NCBI GenBank assembly: GCA_947624675.1
Contig: CANQLI010000003.1
Coordinates: 62,001-126,000, forward strand
Length of the DNA: 64,000 nt
Reading direction: 5' to 3'
Origin: an uncultured Clostridia bacterium
Lineage (GTDB): Bacteria; Bacillota; Clostridia; Oscillospirales; Ruminococcaceae
The first letter of the stretch is position 1, and each line of letters starts with the position of its first letter. Shown here piece by piece: positions 34,765 to 43,689 of the stretch. Position numbers and translations under genes: made by a program. A model generated the notes under the pieces. That model searched no databases and was not told where the DNA came from. It saw only the letters and a program-made list of their open reading frames with translations.

Positions 34765-36885
34765 ATGTTTGAAAATTACAAGGTGTTTGAGACTACATAC
34801 GCCGGCAGACCTCTGAAAGTCGAAACAGGTAAGACCTGTGAGCTTTCCAATGGTTCATGTTGGGTCCGTTACGGCGATACTGTGGTTATGGCAAATGTAA
34901 CAGCTTCAGCAAAGCCCAGGGAAGGAGTTGACTTTTTCCCGTTGTCTGTTGACTATGAGGAAAGGCTTTATTCGGTGGGAAAAATCCCGGGCTCGTTTAT
35001 GAAAAGAGAGGGTAAGCCTACCGAGAAGGCAATTCTGACTTCCCGTGTGGTAGACAGACCTATAAGACCGCTTTTCCCGAAGGATATGAGAAATGATGTT
35101 TCAGTCGTTATGACCGTACTTGCGGTCGATCCGGATAATTCTCCTGAAATTGCCGGAATGATTGCAACATCTATCGCTATTTCCATTTCCGACATTCCTT
35201 GGAACGGACCTATCGCAGGCATTTCCGTAGGTCTTGTTGACGGGGAGATCGTGCTTAATCCTACTCTTGAACAGAGAGCAAACAATCATCTTAATCTTAC
35301 CGTTGCCGGAACTGCCGAAAAAATCGTTATGATAGAGGCCGGCGCAGATGAGGTCCCCGATGACCTTATGCTTGAGGCTATTTTAAAGGGTCACGAGGAA
35401 ATCAAGAAGATGGTTTCTTTTATTGAAGATATAAAGGCTCAGATCGGAAAGCCTAAATTTGAGTTTGAGTCACAGGAGGTAGACCACGAGCTGTTTGACG
35501 CTATCGAGGCTTTCTGCGGTGAGGATGTTAAGGCGGCGCTTGACACAAACGATAAGAATATCAGAGAGTCAAGACTTAATCCTATCAAGGATGCTGTTCA
35601 CGAAAAGTTTGACGAAGAAAATGAAGATCGTATCCCGATGATTGACGAGTGCATTTACAAGCTTCAGAAGAAGATAGTAAGAAACTGGCTCTACGAGGGT
35701 AAGCGTGTTGACGGAAGAAAGATCGACGAGATCAGACCGCTTGCGGCTGAGGTCGGTGTTCTTCCAAGAGTTCACGGCTCGGGATTGTTTACAAGAGGTC
35801 AGACTCAGGTCCTTACTGTTTGTACACTCGGTCCTGTCAGTGATGCTCAGCGTCTTGACGGACTCGATGAGGAAGAATCGAAAAGATATATACACCACTA
35901 TAACTTCCCGTCTTACTCGGTTGGTGAAACAAAGCCTTCGAGAGGTCCGGGAAGAAGAGAGATAGGTCACGGCGCACTTGCCGAGAGGGCTTTAGTTCCG
36001 GTAATTCCGAGCGTTGAGGAATTTCCTTACGCTATAAGAATGGTATCAGAGGTACTCTCGTCTAACGGTTCTACATCACAGGGCTCGATATGCGGCTCTA
36101 CCTTAGCACTTATGGATGCCGGAGTTCCGATAAAAGCTCCCGTTGCGGGAATTTCCTGCGGTCTTATCACTAAAGACGACGGCAGCTTTATGACGATGGT
36201 GGATATTCAGGGACTTGAGGACTTCTTCGGAGATATGGACTTTAAGGTCGGCGGAACTAAAAAGGGTATTACCGCTATTCAGGTCGATATAAAGGTCGAT
36301 GGACTTACACCAGAAATCATAAAAGAGGCTTTTGAAAAAACTCATAAGGCGAGAAATTATATTCTTGACGAGATAATGCTCAAGGCGATACCTGAGCCAA
36401 GGCCTACTGTAAATGAGTGGGCGCCTAAGATGCTTTCTACCAAGGTCCCGGTTGACAAGATAAGAGATGTTATCGGTTCGGGCGGTAAGGTTATTCAGAA
36501 GCTTTGCGCTGACTTTGATGTCAAGATCGACATTGAGGAAACCGGAGATGTTTTCATATCAGGACTTGATATTGAAAAAGCGAAAGCTGCACTTAATGTT
36601 GTAAACACTATCGCAAATGACCCGGAGATTGGCTCTGTTTACAAGGGAAAAGTCGTAAGACTTATGAACTTCGGCGCTTTTGTCGAGATAGCTCCCGGTA
36701 AGGACGGACTTGTTCATATTTCAAAGCTCGATAAGCAGAGAGTCGAAAAGGTCGAGGATGTTGTCTCAATAGGCGATGAGATCATTGTAAAGGTTATGGA
36801 GATAGACGATCAGGGCAGAATCAACCTTTCAAGAAAAGATGCCCTTTTAGACCTTGAGGCTAAGAAAAACTCCGGAGAAAAGTAA
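34765..36885 (+). CDS. pnp: Polyribonucleotide nucleotidyltransferase (PNPase)
   Basis: 706 residues: two RNase PH domains, a helical domain between, then KH (VPVDKIRDVIGSGGKVIQKL) and S1 (GSVYKGKVVRLMNFGAFVEI) RNA-binding domains. A phosphorolytic 3'-5' exoribonuclease of mRNA decay. The RNase PH 2 core contains FPSYSVGETKPSRGPGRREIG with phosphate-binding residues. Strong terminator follows. Confidence 0.98.
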   Translation: MFENYKVFETTYAGRPLKVETGKTCELSNGSCWVRYGDTVVMANVTASAKPREGVDFFPLSVDYEERLYSVGKIPGSFMKREGKPTEKAILTSRVVDRPIRPLFPKDMRNDVSVVMTVLAVDPDNSPEIAGMIATSIAISISDIPWNGPIAGISVGLVDGEIVLNPTLEQRANNHLNLTVAGTAEKIVMIEAGADEVPDDLMLEAILKGHEEIKKMVSFIEDIKAQIGKPKFEFESQEVDHELFDAIEAFCGEDVKAALDTNDKNIRESRLNPIKDAVHEKFDEENEDRIPMIDECIYKLQKKIVRNWLYEGKRVDGRKIDEIRPLAAEVGVLPRVHGSGLFTRGQTQVLTVCTLGPVSDAQRLDGLDEEESKRYIHHYNFPSYSVGETKPSRGPGRREIGHGALAERALVPVIPSVEEFPYAIRMVSEVLSSNGSTSQGSICGSTLALMDAGVPIKAPVAGISCGLITKDDGSFMTMVDIQGLEDFFGDMDFKVGGTKKGITAIQVDIKVDGLTPEIIKEAFEKTHKARNYILDEIMLKAIPEPRPTVNEWAPKMLSTKVPVDKIRDVIGSGGKVIQKLCADFDVKIDIEETGDVFISGLDIEKAKAALNVVNTIANDPEIGSVYKGKVVRLMNFGAFVEIAPGKDGLVHISKLDKQRVEKVEDVVSIGDEIIVKVMEIDDQGRINLSRKDALLDLEAKKNSGEK

Positions 36886-36903
36886 ATATCTGTACTCTGT
36901 TTT

Positions 36904-36933
36904 CAGCCGGCATTTTTTGTCGGCTGTTTTTTT
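36904..36933 (+). terminator. Terminator after pnp
   Basis: CAGCCG/CGGCTG with an 11-nt loop and seven T residues. Confidence 0.85.
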
Positions 36934-36972
36934 CTTTGAAAATTTTTATCTCCTACTAATAGCGCAAAATCA

Positions 36973-37068
36973 GGAAAAAATGTACGCAAACGTACATTCT
37001 TTATAAAATATCTTATATTTGTTCACGAAAAGTTTACAATGTTTACAGTCTGTTCATAATTTACAAAG
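36973..37068 (-). repeat. Intergenic repeat element, copy 2, with 20-nt dyad
   Basis: Read on the minus strand it aligns without gaps to 11511-11606 (77 of 96 identical by hand). The dyad is AATGTACGCAAACGTACATT on the + strand (36979-36998), exactly the reverse complement of copy 1. It sits in the ~370-nt gap between pnp and the next gene, on the opposite strand to its neighbours. Apart from the terminator before it and a promoter after it, the gap shows nothing else. Confidence 0.8.
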
Positions 37069-37157
37069 CTCTAACTTTAAGCTTAAATATATTTTATCAC
37101 AAATCAAAATTAAGATTGTGACTTAATTTAATAAGAAAAATTTCTGTATTTAAGCTA

Positions 37158-37186
37158 TTGAAAAACATTCCTTTTTAGTGTAAAAT
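37158..37186 (+). promoter_or_regulatory. Promoter of the small membrane protein-recD2-comF operon
   Basis: TTGAAA (37158-37163), 17-nt spacer, TAAAAT (37181-37186). Confidence 0.7.
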
Positions 37187-37255
37187 GTTCTGTGGAGCTA
37201 AGACTGAGTGACATATTTTTTACCGCCGCATAGAATAAATTACGAGGTGGTAAAT

Positions 37256-37612
37256 ATGAAGGCTTTTTTAATGAGCGCTGTGCTGATACTTTTTGTAATA
37301 ATGCTTATCTATATTGTGAAAAATCTTATACGGAGCGCAAAAAAAGGTGATAAGAGCATAGGGTTTATTGTCATACCGGTACATAATGATATGACAGGAC
37401 TTGCGCATGAGGTGAAAAAAGCGTACTGGGACGAGGCTTTTAAAGAAGAAAGAGCAAAGGAGATACTGATTCTTCCTACTCAGACACTTGATGTACACAC
37501 AAGAAATATCGTTGCTAATCTCGAAAAAAGCTTTAGCTTGGTAAGGCTTGTTTCAATGGACGAATTTATGAATTTAATTCTTTTGGAAAATGGTTTAAAG
37601 GAAAATAAATAA
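37256..37612 (+). CDS. Membrane-anchored protein of unknown function
   Basis: 118 residues: one N-terminal membrane helix (~3-25), then a soluble domain of alternating strands and helices (SIGFIVIPVH, ILILPTQTLD, LVRLVSMDEF), suggesting a small alpha/beta cytoplasmic domain. ATG 37256 has GAGGTGG 5 nt upstream; earlier in-frame codons lack a ribosome site. Overlaps recD2 by 1 nt. Family not recognised. Confidence 0.75.
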   Translation: MKAFLMSAVLILFVIMLIYIVKNLIRSAKKGDKSIGFIVIPVHNDMTGLAHEVKKAYWDEAFKEERAKEILILPTQTLDVHTRNIVANLEKSFSLVRLVSMDEFMNLILLENGLKENK

Positions 37613-39840
37613 TGACAGAAGAACTTTCAGAGCTGTCCGGCGCAGTCGACAGCATAGTTTACAAAAATGAAAATAACGGCTACTGTGTGCTTATACTCGA
37701 CAACGGGTATGAGCCTATAACAGTTGTCGGTGAACTCGGCAATATCGACGAGGGCGAGGAGCTTCGCCTTATGGGCAAGTATATAGATCACCCTAAGTTT
37801 GGTCCGCAGTTTAAAGCCGAGGTATGCGAGAGGAGTATGCCGACAACCTCTGTGGCTATCAAAAAGTATCTGTCGAGCGGGGTAATAAAGGGAATAGGTC
37901 CTGTGCTCGCAAAAAAGATAGTTGACAGATTCGGCGATGAAACACTTTACATAATAGAAAACGAGCCGGAAAAGCTTTGCGAGGTCGATGGGATAACCAA
38001 GAAGAAGTGTTTTAAAATAAATGAGGAATTTCAAAGCATAAACGGTGTAAAATCACTTATGCTTCTTCTTTCTAATTACGGTGTTTCAGCTTCATACGGT
38101 GCGAGGGCATGGCGCAGGTGGGGAGCGGACGCCGAGGAGGTCATAAACAGAAATCCTTATTCGCTTTGTACAGACGGAATCGACCTTCCGTTTTTAAAGG
38201 CCGATTCGATAGCTGCTTCTATCGAGCTCCCTTATGATAATCCCAATAGGATAAAAGCAGGCATCTCAAGTATTCTGCGCGAAAACGCCAACGCCGGACA
38301 CACCTGTCTCCCAAGAGACAAGCTTTGCGGCATTGCTATGGATTTTCTCAGAATAGAACAGGAGCTTTTTGACCAATCGCTTGATGAAGAAATACTTGAT
38401 GAAAATCTTTATTCCTTTATGAAAAAGAAGCGTGAATTTATAGCGCTTAAGGATATGTATGTTGCGGAGGACTATATCTCCAGGCGGCTTTGTCTTATGA
38501 AGGAGGTTTCTTACGACAACAGGATAAACTTTGACGAGGTAATAGACCTTGTTGAAGAAGATGTTGGTATAAAGTATGAGACCTTACAGCGAAAGGCGAT
38601 AAATACTGCGCTTTCGTGCGGTTTTTTAGTGCTTACAGGCGGCCCCGGAACTGGTAAGACCACTACGCTGAACGCTATCATATCACTTTTCTGTCAGCAG
38701 GGACTTAATGTTATGATAACAGCCCCTACGGGAAGAGCCGCTAAGAGGATTTCCGATCTTACAGGATTTGAAGCCAAAACTATCCACCGTTTGCTGGAGG
38801 TAGGCTTTACGGTTGATGACAGACCGAGGTTTAACAGAAATGAGACAAATCCTCTCGACTGTGATGTGCTTGTTATAGATGAGATGTCTATGGTTGACGC
38901 ACAGCTTTTTGAGTCGGTTCTCAGAGCAATTAAAATCAACTGTAAGCTTATTATGGTGGGCGACAGCGATCAGCTTCCTTCAGTAGGCGCGGGTAATGTC
39001 TTAAAGGATATAATTGACAGCCATATTGTCCCGACGATAGAACTAAAAGAGATATTCAGGCAGGCTCAGAAAAGTGCGATAGTAGTAAACGCCCACAAGA
39101 TTGTAAGGGGAGAGGAAATAGACTTAAGACAAAAGGACAACGATATGTTTTTCTTTCAGCGGCTTGAGTTTGACGACCTTCAGCAGCTTATTGTCGATCT
39201 TGTATCGGACAGGCTCCCAAAAGCTTACGGCTATACCGCAAGAGAGAATATTCAGGTACTTTCGCCTACCAGAAAGGGCCCCGCTGGGACTGTCGAGCTT
39301 AATAATCAGCTCCAGCTAAGGCTAAATCCGCCCGGAAAGGACAAGCCCGAGATAAAGACTTTAAATACTGTTTTCAGGCTCGGCGATAAGGTTATGCAGA
39401 TAAAAAACAATTATGACATAACCTGGTCAAAGGACAAGGAGCAGGGCGCAGGTATCTTTAACGGTGACATAGGCGTAATTGTTGATGTAAAGAAAGCAAT
39501 AGGAATGTTACGAATAGATTTTGACGGAAGGATATGTAATTATCCGTCCACAGCCCTCGATCAGCTCGAGCTTGCGTATGCCGCAACAGTACACAAAAGC
39601 CAGGGAAGTGAGTTTGATGTTGTGATACTGGCGGTGCTTGGCGGATATGATAAGCTTTATTACAGAAATCTCTTGTATACTGCGGTGACAAGAGCAAAAA
39701 AAATGCTGATAATTGTCGGTTCGTCTTCAAGGGTGAAGTTTATGATAGACAATGACAGAAGAGCGCTCAGATATACACTTTTAAAGAATATGCTTCTTAT
39801 AGACAGAGCAAAGGAGTTTGATGAAAACATTGAACTTTAA
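37612..39840 (+). CDS. recD2: RecD2-type DNA helicase
   Basis: 742 residues. SF1B 5'-3' helicase of organisms lacking RecBC. N-terminal OB-like and helix-hairpin-helix region (IKGIGPVLAKKIVDRFG), Walker A GGPGTGKTTT (~343-352), Walker B VLVIDEMSMVD, GDSDQLPSVGAG and the late AATVHKSQGSEFDVV motif. Start overlaps the upstream stop codon (TAATG), and its end overlaps comF. Confidence 0.95.
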   Translation: MTEELSELSGAVDSIVYKNENNGYCVLILDNGYEPITVVGELGNIDEGEELRLMGKYIDHPKFGPQFKAEVCERSMPTTSVAIKKYLSSGVIKGIGPVLAKKIVDRFGDETLYIIENEPEKLCEVDGITKKKCFKINEEFQSINGVKSLMLLLSNYGVSASYGARAWRRWGADAEEVINRNPYSLCTDGIDLPFLKADSIAASIELPYDNPNRIKAGISSILRENANAGHTCLPRDKLCGIAMDFLRIEQELFDQSLDEEILDENLYSFMKKKREFIALKDMYVAEDYISRRLCLMKEVSYDNRINFDEVIDLVEEDVGIKYETLQRKAINTALSCGFLVLTGGPGTGKTTTLNAIISLFCQQGLNVMITAPTGRAAKRISDLTGFEAKTIHRLLEVGFTVDDRPRFNRNETNPLDCDVLVIDEMSMVDAQLFESVLRAIKINCKLIMVGDSDQLPSVGAGNVLKDIIDSHIVPTIELKEIFRQAQKSAIVVNAHKIVRGEEIDLRQKDNDMFFFQRLEFDDLQQLIVDLVSDRLPKAYGYTARENIQVLSPTRKGPAGTVELNNQLQLRLNPPGKDKPEIKTLNTVFRLGDKVMQIKNNYDITWSKDKEQGAGIFNGDIGVIVDVKKAIGMLRIDFDGRICNYPSTALDQLELAYAATVHKSQGSEFDVVILAVLGGYDKLYYRNLLYTAVTRAKKMLIIVGSSSRVKFMIDNDRRALRYTLLKNMLLIDRAKEFDENIEL

Positions 39841-40516
39841 AATATACCGCTTCATTTTAGACCTGCTGTTTCCGTCGAGATGTGCGCTGTGCGATACTGT
39901 CATTTCTTACGACGAATGCATCTGTAAGGATTGTATCTCAAAAATAGAGTATCACGAGAATTACTGCAAGCAATGCGGATTTTCTGAATGTGAGTGTGAC
40001 AATAATCCTAATTATGATTTAGCGCTAAGTTTAGGGATCTATGACGGGGTATTAAAGAATGGGATACTCAGACTTAAAACAGAAATGTCAGGTGAAATGT
40101 GCAGATTTTTTGCCGACTGGGTCAAGGCTCAGAAGGAAATAAAAGCAGTTGACGCAGTAACATTTGTTCCTATGACTAGGCAAAGATTAAAAGTATGTGG
40201 ATTTAACCATTCAAAGGCTCTTGCTCAATATGTTTCAAGGGCTATAAAAAAGCCGCTCATAAGCGACATACTTGTTAAGACAAATGATTATACGCATCAC
40301 AAGCTCTCGGAAATTGAGCGCAGAGAACAGGTCAAAAACGCATATGACACAGTAAACGAAAAAGACCTTTTAGGGAAAACGGTTTTGCTTATTGACGACA
40401 TAATGACAACGGGTGCAACTCTTAATAAATGTGCCGAGCTTTTAAAGAAAAGCGGCGCAAAGAGTGTGATTTGTGCCTGTGTAGCCAAGGTGGATAAAAA
40501 AGTTATATTAAGTTAA
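39821..40516 (+). CDS. ComF family phosphoribosyltransferase-like protein
   Basis: 231 residues. N-terminal cysteine-rich zinc region (RCALCD, CICKDC, YCKQCG, CEC) and a PRTase domain with the PRPP loop VLLIDDIMTTGATL. ComF proteins support DNA uptake/competence in naturally transformable bacteria. ATG 39821 follows AAGGAG by 4 nt and lies 20 nt inside recD2, so the two are coupled. Confidence 0.92.
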   Translation: MKTLNFKIYRFILDLLFPSRCALCDTVISYDECICKDCISKIEYHENYCKQCGFSECECDNNPNYDLALSLGIYDGVLKNGILRLKTEMSGEMCRFFADWVKAQKEIKAVDAVTFVPMTRQRLKVCGFNHSKALAQYVSRAIKKPLISDILVKTNDYTHHKLSEIERREQVKNAYDTVNEKDLLGKTVLLIDDIMTTGATLNKCAELLKKSGAKSVICACVAKVDKKVILS

Positions 40517-40578
40517 AAGCCTTTTTAAGCTTATCTGTGCTATATATTTTTGCTCAATAAAAAAACATTTTTAAACAC

Positions 40579-40607
40579 TTGTAAAACTTTGTAATTTATG
40601 GTATAAT
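40579..40607 (+). promoter_or_regulatory. Promoter of oadG-oadB
   Basis: TTGTAA (40579-40584), 17-nt spacer, consensus TATAAT (40602-40607). Confidence 0.65.
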
Positions 40608-40670
40608 AAATTTTGGAATTTGTTTAATTACATAATACTGGGCTTGCCCATCACAATAGGAGAGGATTTA

Positions 40671-41084
40671 ATGTCAGCTTTGCAAACTGTATTAGCTACA
40701 CCTGAAATGACATCAGGCTATGTTTCCGCCGTTGTAATAACCGGACTTGTCGTTGTTTTTGCCTGTCTTGTCATTCTGGTTTTGTTTTTGTATATTATGG
40801 GATTTATTTTTAACAGGGATAAAAGAAGCGGAAAAAAGAATGTCGCGGCTGTTACTGATAAGTCTGTACGTCCTGAAATCAAGCCTGTTAAAGCAAATAG
40901 CAGTACAAAAGCTGTTCAGGGCGGCATAAGTAACGAGATAGTTGCCGCTATATCTGCTGCTATTGCGATGATAGGTGAAAAAACAGGCAAAAAGCTTAAA
41001 ATCAAAGGAATTAAAAGAGCTTCAAGACAAGGCTCAAATTCCTGGGCAAATGCCGGAAAAGTTGATAACACAAGACCGTTTTAG
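40671..41084 (+). CDS. oadG: Sodium-pump decarboxylase gamma subunit (OadG/MmdD-like)
   Basis: 137 residues: a single membrane helix (~18-45, VVITGLVVVFACLVILVLFL) followed by a charged cytoplasmic tail with ISNEIVAAISAAIAMIG and a basic C-terminal end, the standard OadG layout. It anchors the carboxyltransferase and biotin parts to the beta subunit. AGGAGAGG precedes ATG 40671; an upstream ATG-like extension lacks support. oadB follows after 25 nt. Confidence 0.85.
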   Translation: MSALQTVLATPEMTSGYVSAVVITGLVVVFACLVILVLFLYIMGFIFNRDKRSGKKNVAAVTDKSVRPEIKPVKANSSTKAVQGGISNEIVAAISAAIAMIGEKTGKKLKIKGIKRASRQGSNSWANAGKVDNTRPF

Positions 41085-41109
41085 CGATTGAAAGGAATGA
41101 ATCTTACAA

Positions 41110-42324
41110 ATGATAGATAAGTTTTTGGATACAATAGTCGATATCGCTCAGGAGTCGGGAATTGCCGGTTTTCTGGCAGACGGCGGTTGGAAAAATCTTG
41201 TGATGATAGGTATTTCGTTTATATTTATGTACCTTGCTATCGGTAAGGGATTTGAACCGCTTTTGCTCCTTCCGATCTCCTTCGGAATGCTGCTCACAAA
41301 TCTTCCGTTTACTGAGATGTATCATCCCGATCTTTGGAATATTTCAGGCGGAGCTTCAATAGATTTCGGAAAGGTTTTGCATGACGGAGGTCTTTTGGAC
41401 ATTCTTTATATGGGCGTAAAACTCCAGTTATATCCGCCTCTGATATTTTTAGGTATCGGCGCTATGACTGATTTTGCACCGCTTATCGCAAATCCGAAAA
41501 GCTTTCTTTTGGGTGCTGCTGCACAGGGCGGAATCTTCTTTACATTTATTGGCGCGGCACTTTTAGGCTTTACTGCTGCTGAGGCCGGTTCTATTGCCAT
41601 TATCGGAGGAGCTGACGGCCCTACCGCTATCTTCGTCTCTTCAAGGCTGCTTTCGGGAAATGGTGCGACAGGAGCTATCGATACGGGTACTATCGCACTT
41701 GCGGCGTACACATATATGGCGCTTGTACCTATCATACAGCCGCCTATTATGAAGGCTTTGACAACAAAAAAGGAAAGAGCTGTCAAGATGGATCAGCTTC
41801 GTCCGGTTTCAAAAACAGAGCGGGTTATATTCCCGATAGCGGTTACAATAGTTATTGCATTGTTGGTTCCGTCGGCTGCACCTCTTGTGGGAATGCTGAT
41901 GCTCGGAAATCTCTTAAAAGAGAGCGGAGTTTGTGACCGACTTGTAAAGACTGCGCAAAACGAGCTTATGAATATAATCACTATATTCCTTGGTGTTTCT
42001 GTCGGTGCTACTACGACTGCCGATAAGATAATGAACACTAAGTTTCTGGGCGTTATCATTCTCGGTGTCCTGGCTTTCTGTCTTGGAACTGCCTGTGGAG
42101 TATTGTTCGGAAAGTTAATGTATATATTCTCTAAGGGAAAGGTAAATCCGCTTATCGGTTCCGCCGGCGTTTCCGCTGTTCCAATGGCTGCAAGAGTATC
42201 GCAGAAGGTAGGACAGCAGGAAAATCCGACAAACTATCTTCTTATGCACGCTATGGGACCGAATGTCGCAGGAGTTATAGGTTCTGCGGTAGCGGCGGGT
42301 GTGCTCTTGAGTATTTGCGTTTGA
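41110..42324 (+). CDS. oadB: Sodium ion-translocating decarboxylase beta subunit
   Basis: 404 residues, polytopic membrane protein. It decarboxylates carboxybiotin and exports sodium ions, in oxaloacetate, methylmalonyl-CoA or glutaconyl-CoA decarboxylases. Visible: IGGADGPTAIF, the sodium-site aspartate region, VGATTTADKIM and GSAGVSAVPMAARVSQ. Only gamma and beta genes are here; the carboxyltransferase and biotin carrier must be elsewhere, so the substrate is open. Confidence 0.92.
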   Translation: MIDKFLDTIVDIAQESGIAGFLADGGWKNLVMIGISFIFMYLAIGKGFEPLLLLPISFGMLLTNLPFTEMYHPDLWNISGGASIDFGKVLHDGGLLDILYMGVKLQLYPPLIFLGIGAMTDFAPLIANPKSFLLGAAAQGGIFFTFIGAALLGFTAAEAGSIAIIGGADGPTAIFVSSRLLSGNGATGAIDTGTIALAAYTYMALVPIIQPPIMKALTTKKERAVKMDQLRPVSKTERVIFPIAVTIVIALLVPSAAPLVGMLMLGNLLKESGVCDRLVKTAQNELMNIITIFLGVSVGATTTADKIMNTKFLGVIILGVLAFCLGTACGVLFGKLMYIFSKGKVNPLIGSAGVSAVPMAARVSQKVGQQENPTNYLLMHAMGPNVAGVIGSAVAAGVLLSICV

Positions 42325-42353
42325 TTTTATTAGCGGATATATAGCTTATCCTG

Positions 42354-42379
42354 ACACCGGCCGTTTTTTCGACCGGTGT
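42354..42379 (+). terminator. Weak terminator hairpin after oadB
   Basis: ACACCGG/CCGGTGT, extended by an inner CG/CG pair, with a T-rich loop. The tail is TGTTAAATT, poor in T, so termination may be partial. Confidence 0.45.
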
Positions 42380-42415
42380 TGTTAAATTATTATTGTTTAA
42401 TCGGAGGGGATTTAT

Positions 42416-43000
42416 ATGATTAAAAGCGGATTCTTTGCGATGATTTCCCGAATGAAGTATATTAACAGATGGAGTCTTATGAGAAATACCGTTTCAGAGA
42501 ATTTATCCGAACATAGCCTTGAGGTAGCTTTTATTGCTCATTTATTGTGTCTTATCAGGAATAAGCGATTCGGTGGAAATGTAAATGCCGAAAGGGCGGC
42601 ATTGATCGCAATGTATCACGACACCACAGAGATAATAACAGGTGATCTTCCTACTCCTGTTAAATATTACAACGGCAGTATGAGAAGTGCATATTCGGAT
42701 ATTGAAAAAAATGCGGCTGATAAGCTTATCTCGCAGCTTCCTGAGGACCTCAGAGAGGAATATAGCGATATTCTTTCCGGCGGAGATGACGACGAGATCA
42801 AGGAACTTGTAAAGGCTGCCGACAAAATATCGGCGCTTATAAAGTGTGTTGAAGAGAGACAAATGGGAAACAACGATTTTAAGGAAGCAGAAACTGCAAC
42901 ATTAAAAATAATAAAGGATATGCACCTAAAAGAGGCGGATGTATTTTTAGATGAGTTTATGGAGGGCTATGGTCTTACGATCGATCAGCTGACAAAATAA
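42416..43000 (+). CDS. yfbR: 5'-deoxynucleotidase, YfbR-like HD protein
   Basis: 194 residues. Closely follows the pattern of E. coli YfbR: SRMKYINRWSLMRNT, SEHSLEVAFIAH (first His/Asp ligands), FGGNVNAERAALIAMYHD (HD), GDLPTPVKY and LVKAADKISALIKC. Dephosphorylates dNMPs, in the deoxynucleotide salvage/turnover route. Followed by a strong bidirectional terminator shared with rex. Confidence 0.93.
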   Translation: MIKSGFFAMISRMKYINRWSLMRNTVSENLSEHSLEVAFIAHLLCLIRNKRFGGNVNAERAALIAMYHDTTEIITGDLPTPVKYYNGSMRSAYSDIEKNAADKLISQLPEDLREEYSDILSGGDDDEIKELVKAADKISALIKCVEERQMGNNDFKEAETATLKIIKDMHLKEADVFLDEFMEGYGLTIDQLTK

Positions 43001-43009
43001 TAAAAAATA

Positions 43010-43045
43010 AAACGGTCAGGAAATAAAAATCCTGACCGTTTCTTT
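43010..43045. terminator. Bidirectional terminator between yfbR and rex
   Basis: Perfect 12-bp stem AAACGGTCAGGA/TCCTGACCGTTT with an 8-nt loop, A-rich to the left and CTTTT to the right; it serves both converging units. Confidence 0.88.
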
Positions 43046-43052
43046 TCGTCAA

Positions 43053-43688
43053 TTATCCTTTATTATTCGTTCTGTACTTAAGCGTCATAAGACTGTCGCC
43101 GAGATGTACATTCTCAACAATTATATCATCAAAATAAACATTGAGGTCAAAGTGAGAAAAATTCCAAAACGATGTGACACCGGAACTGATTAGCATTTTT
43201 GCAACGCCGTACGCCTGTGATTTTGGAATACACAAAATTGCAATTTCAGGTTCGTTAGTTTTGCAAAAATCCGAAAGCTCAGTCATTTTTCTCACTTTTA
43301 TTCCGGCGACTTCCTGTCCGACAAGCTCGTCAGCAATATCGAAAAGACCGATAAGCTCGCAGCCTCGTTTTGAAAAGTTTACCTGCGTAGCTATAGCTTT
43401 TCCGATATTTCCAACACCTATTAGTATTACCTTAAGCTTACGGTCAACACCAAGAATGTGTCCTATCTCGTTATAGAGATCAGTTACATTGTAACCGTAG
43501 CCCTGCTGACCGAATCCGCCGAAATTGTTTAAGTCCTGTCTTATCTGTGAGGCTGTCAGCTTCATACGCTTTGCGAGTTCGCCTGATGATATTCTTAAAA
43601 TTCCTTCTCTCATCAGCTCCTCAAGATTTGAATAATATCTTGGAAGCCGCCTTACGACAGGAAGTGATATACCGCTGTTCTTAGCCAT
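43053..43688 (-). CDS. rex: Redox-sensing transcriptional repressor Rex
   Basis: 211 residues: N-terminal winged helix (VVRRLPRYYSNLEEL, ISSGELAKRMKLTASQIRQDL, FGGFGQQGYGYNV) and a Rossmann domain (LIGVGNIGKAIA) that senses NADH/NAD+. Rex releases DNA when NADH is high. It is the last gene of acn-icd-rex, starting 1 nt after icd, and a Rex operator overlaps the acn promoter. Confidence 0.97.
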   Translation of the reverse strand: MAKNSGISLPVVRRLPRYYSNLEELMREGILRISSGELAKRMKLTASQIRQDLNNFGGFGQQGYGYNVTDLYNEIGHILGVDRKLKVILIGVGNIGKAIATQVNFSKRGCELIGLFDIADELVGQEVAGIKVRKMTELSDFCKTNEPEIAILCIPKSQAYGVAKMLISSGVTSFWNFSHFDLNVYFDDIIVENVHLGDSLMTLKYRTNNKG

Positions 43689-43689
43689 T

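Noticed and set aside
37021-37068. Repeated GTTTACA boxes as DnaA-like or phage operator cluster
   Set aside because: They do not match the DnaA box TTATCCACA, and they fall within the conserved repeat element, which explains them better.
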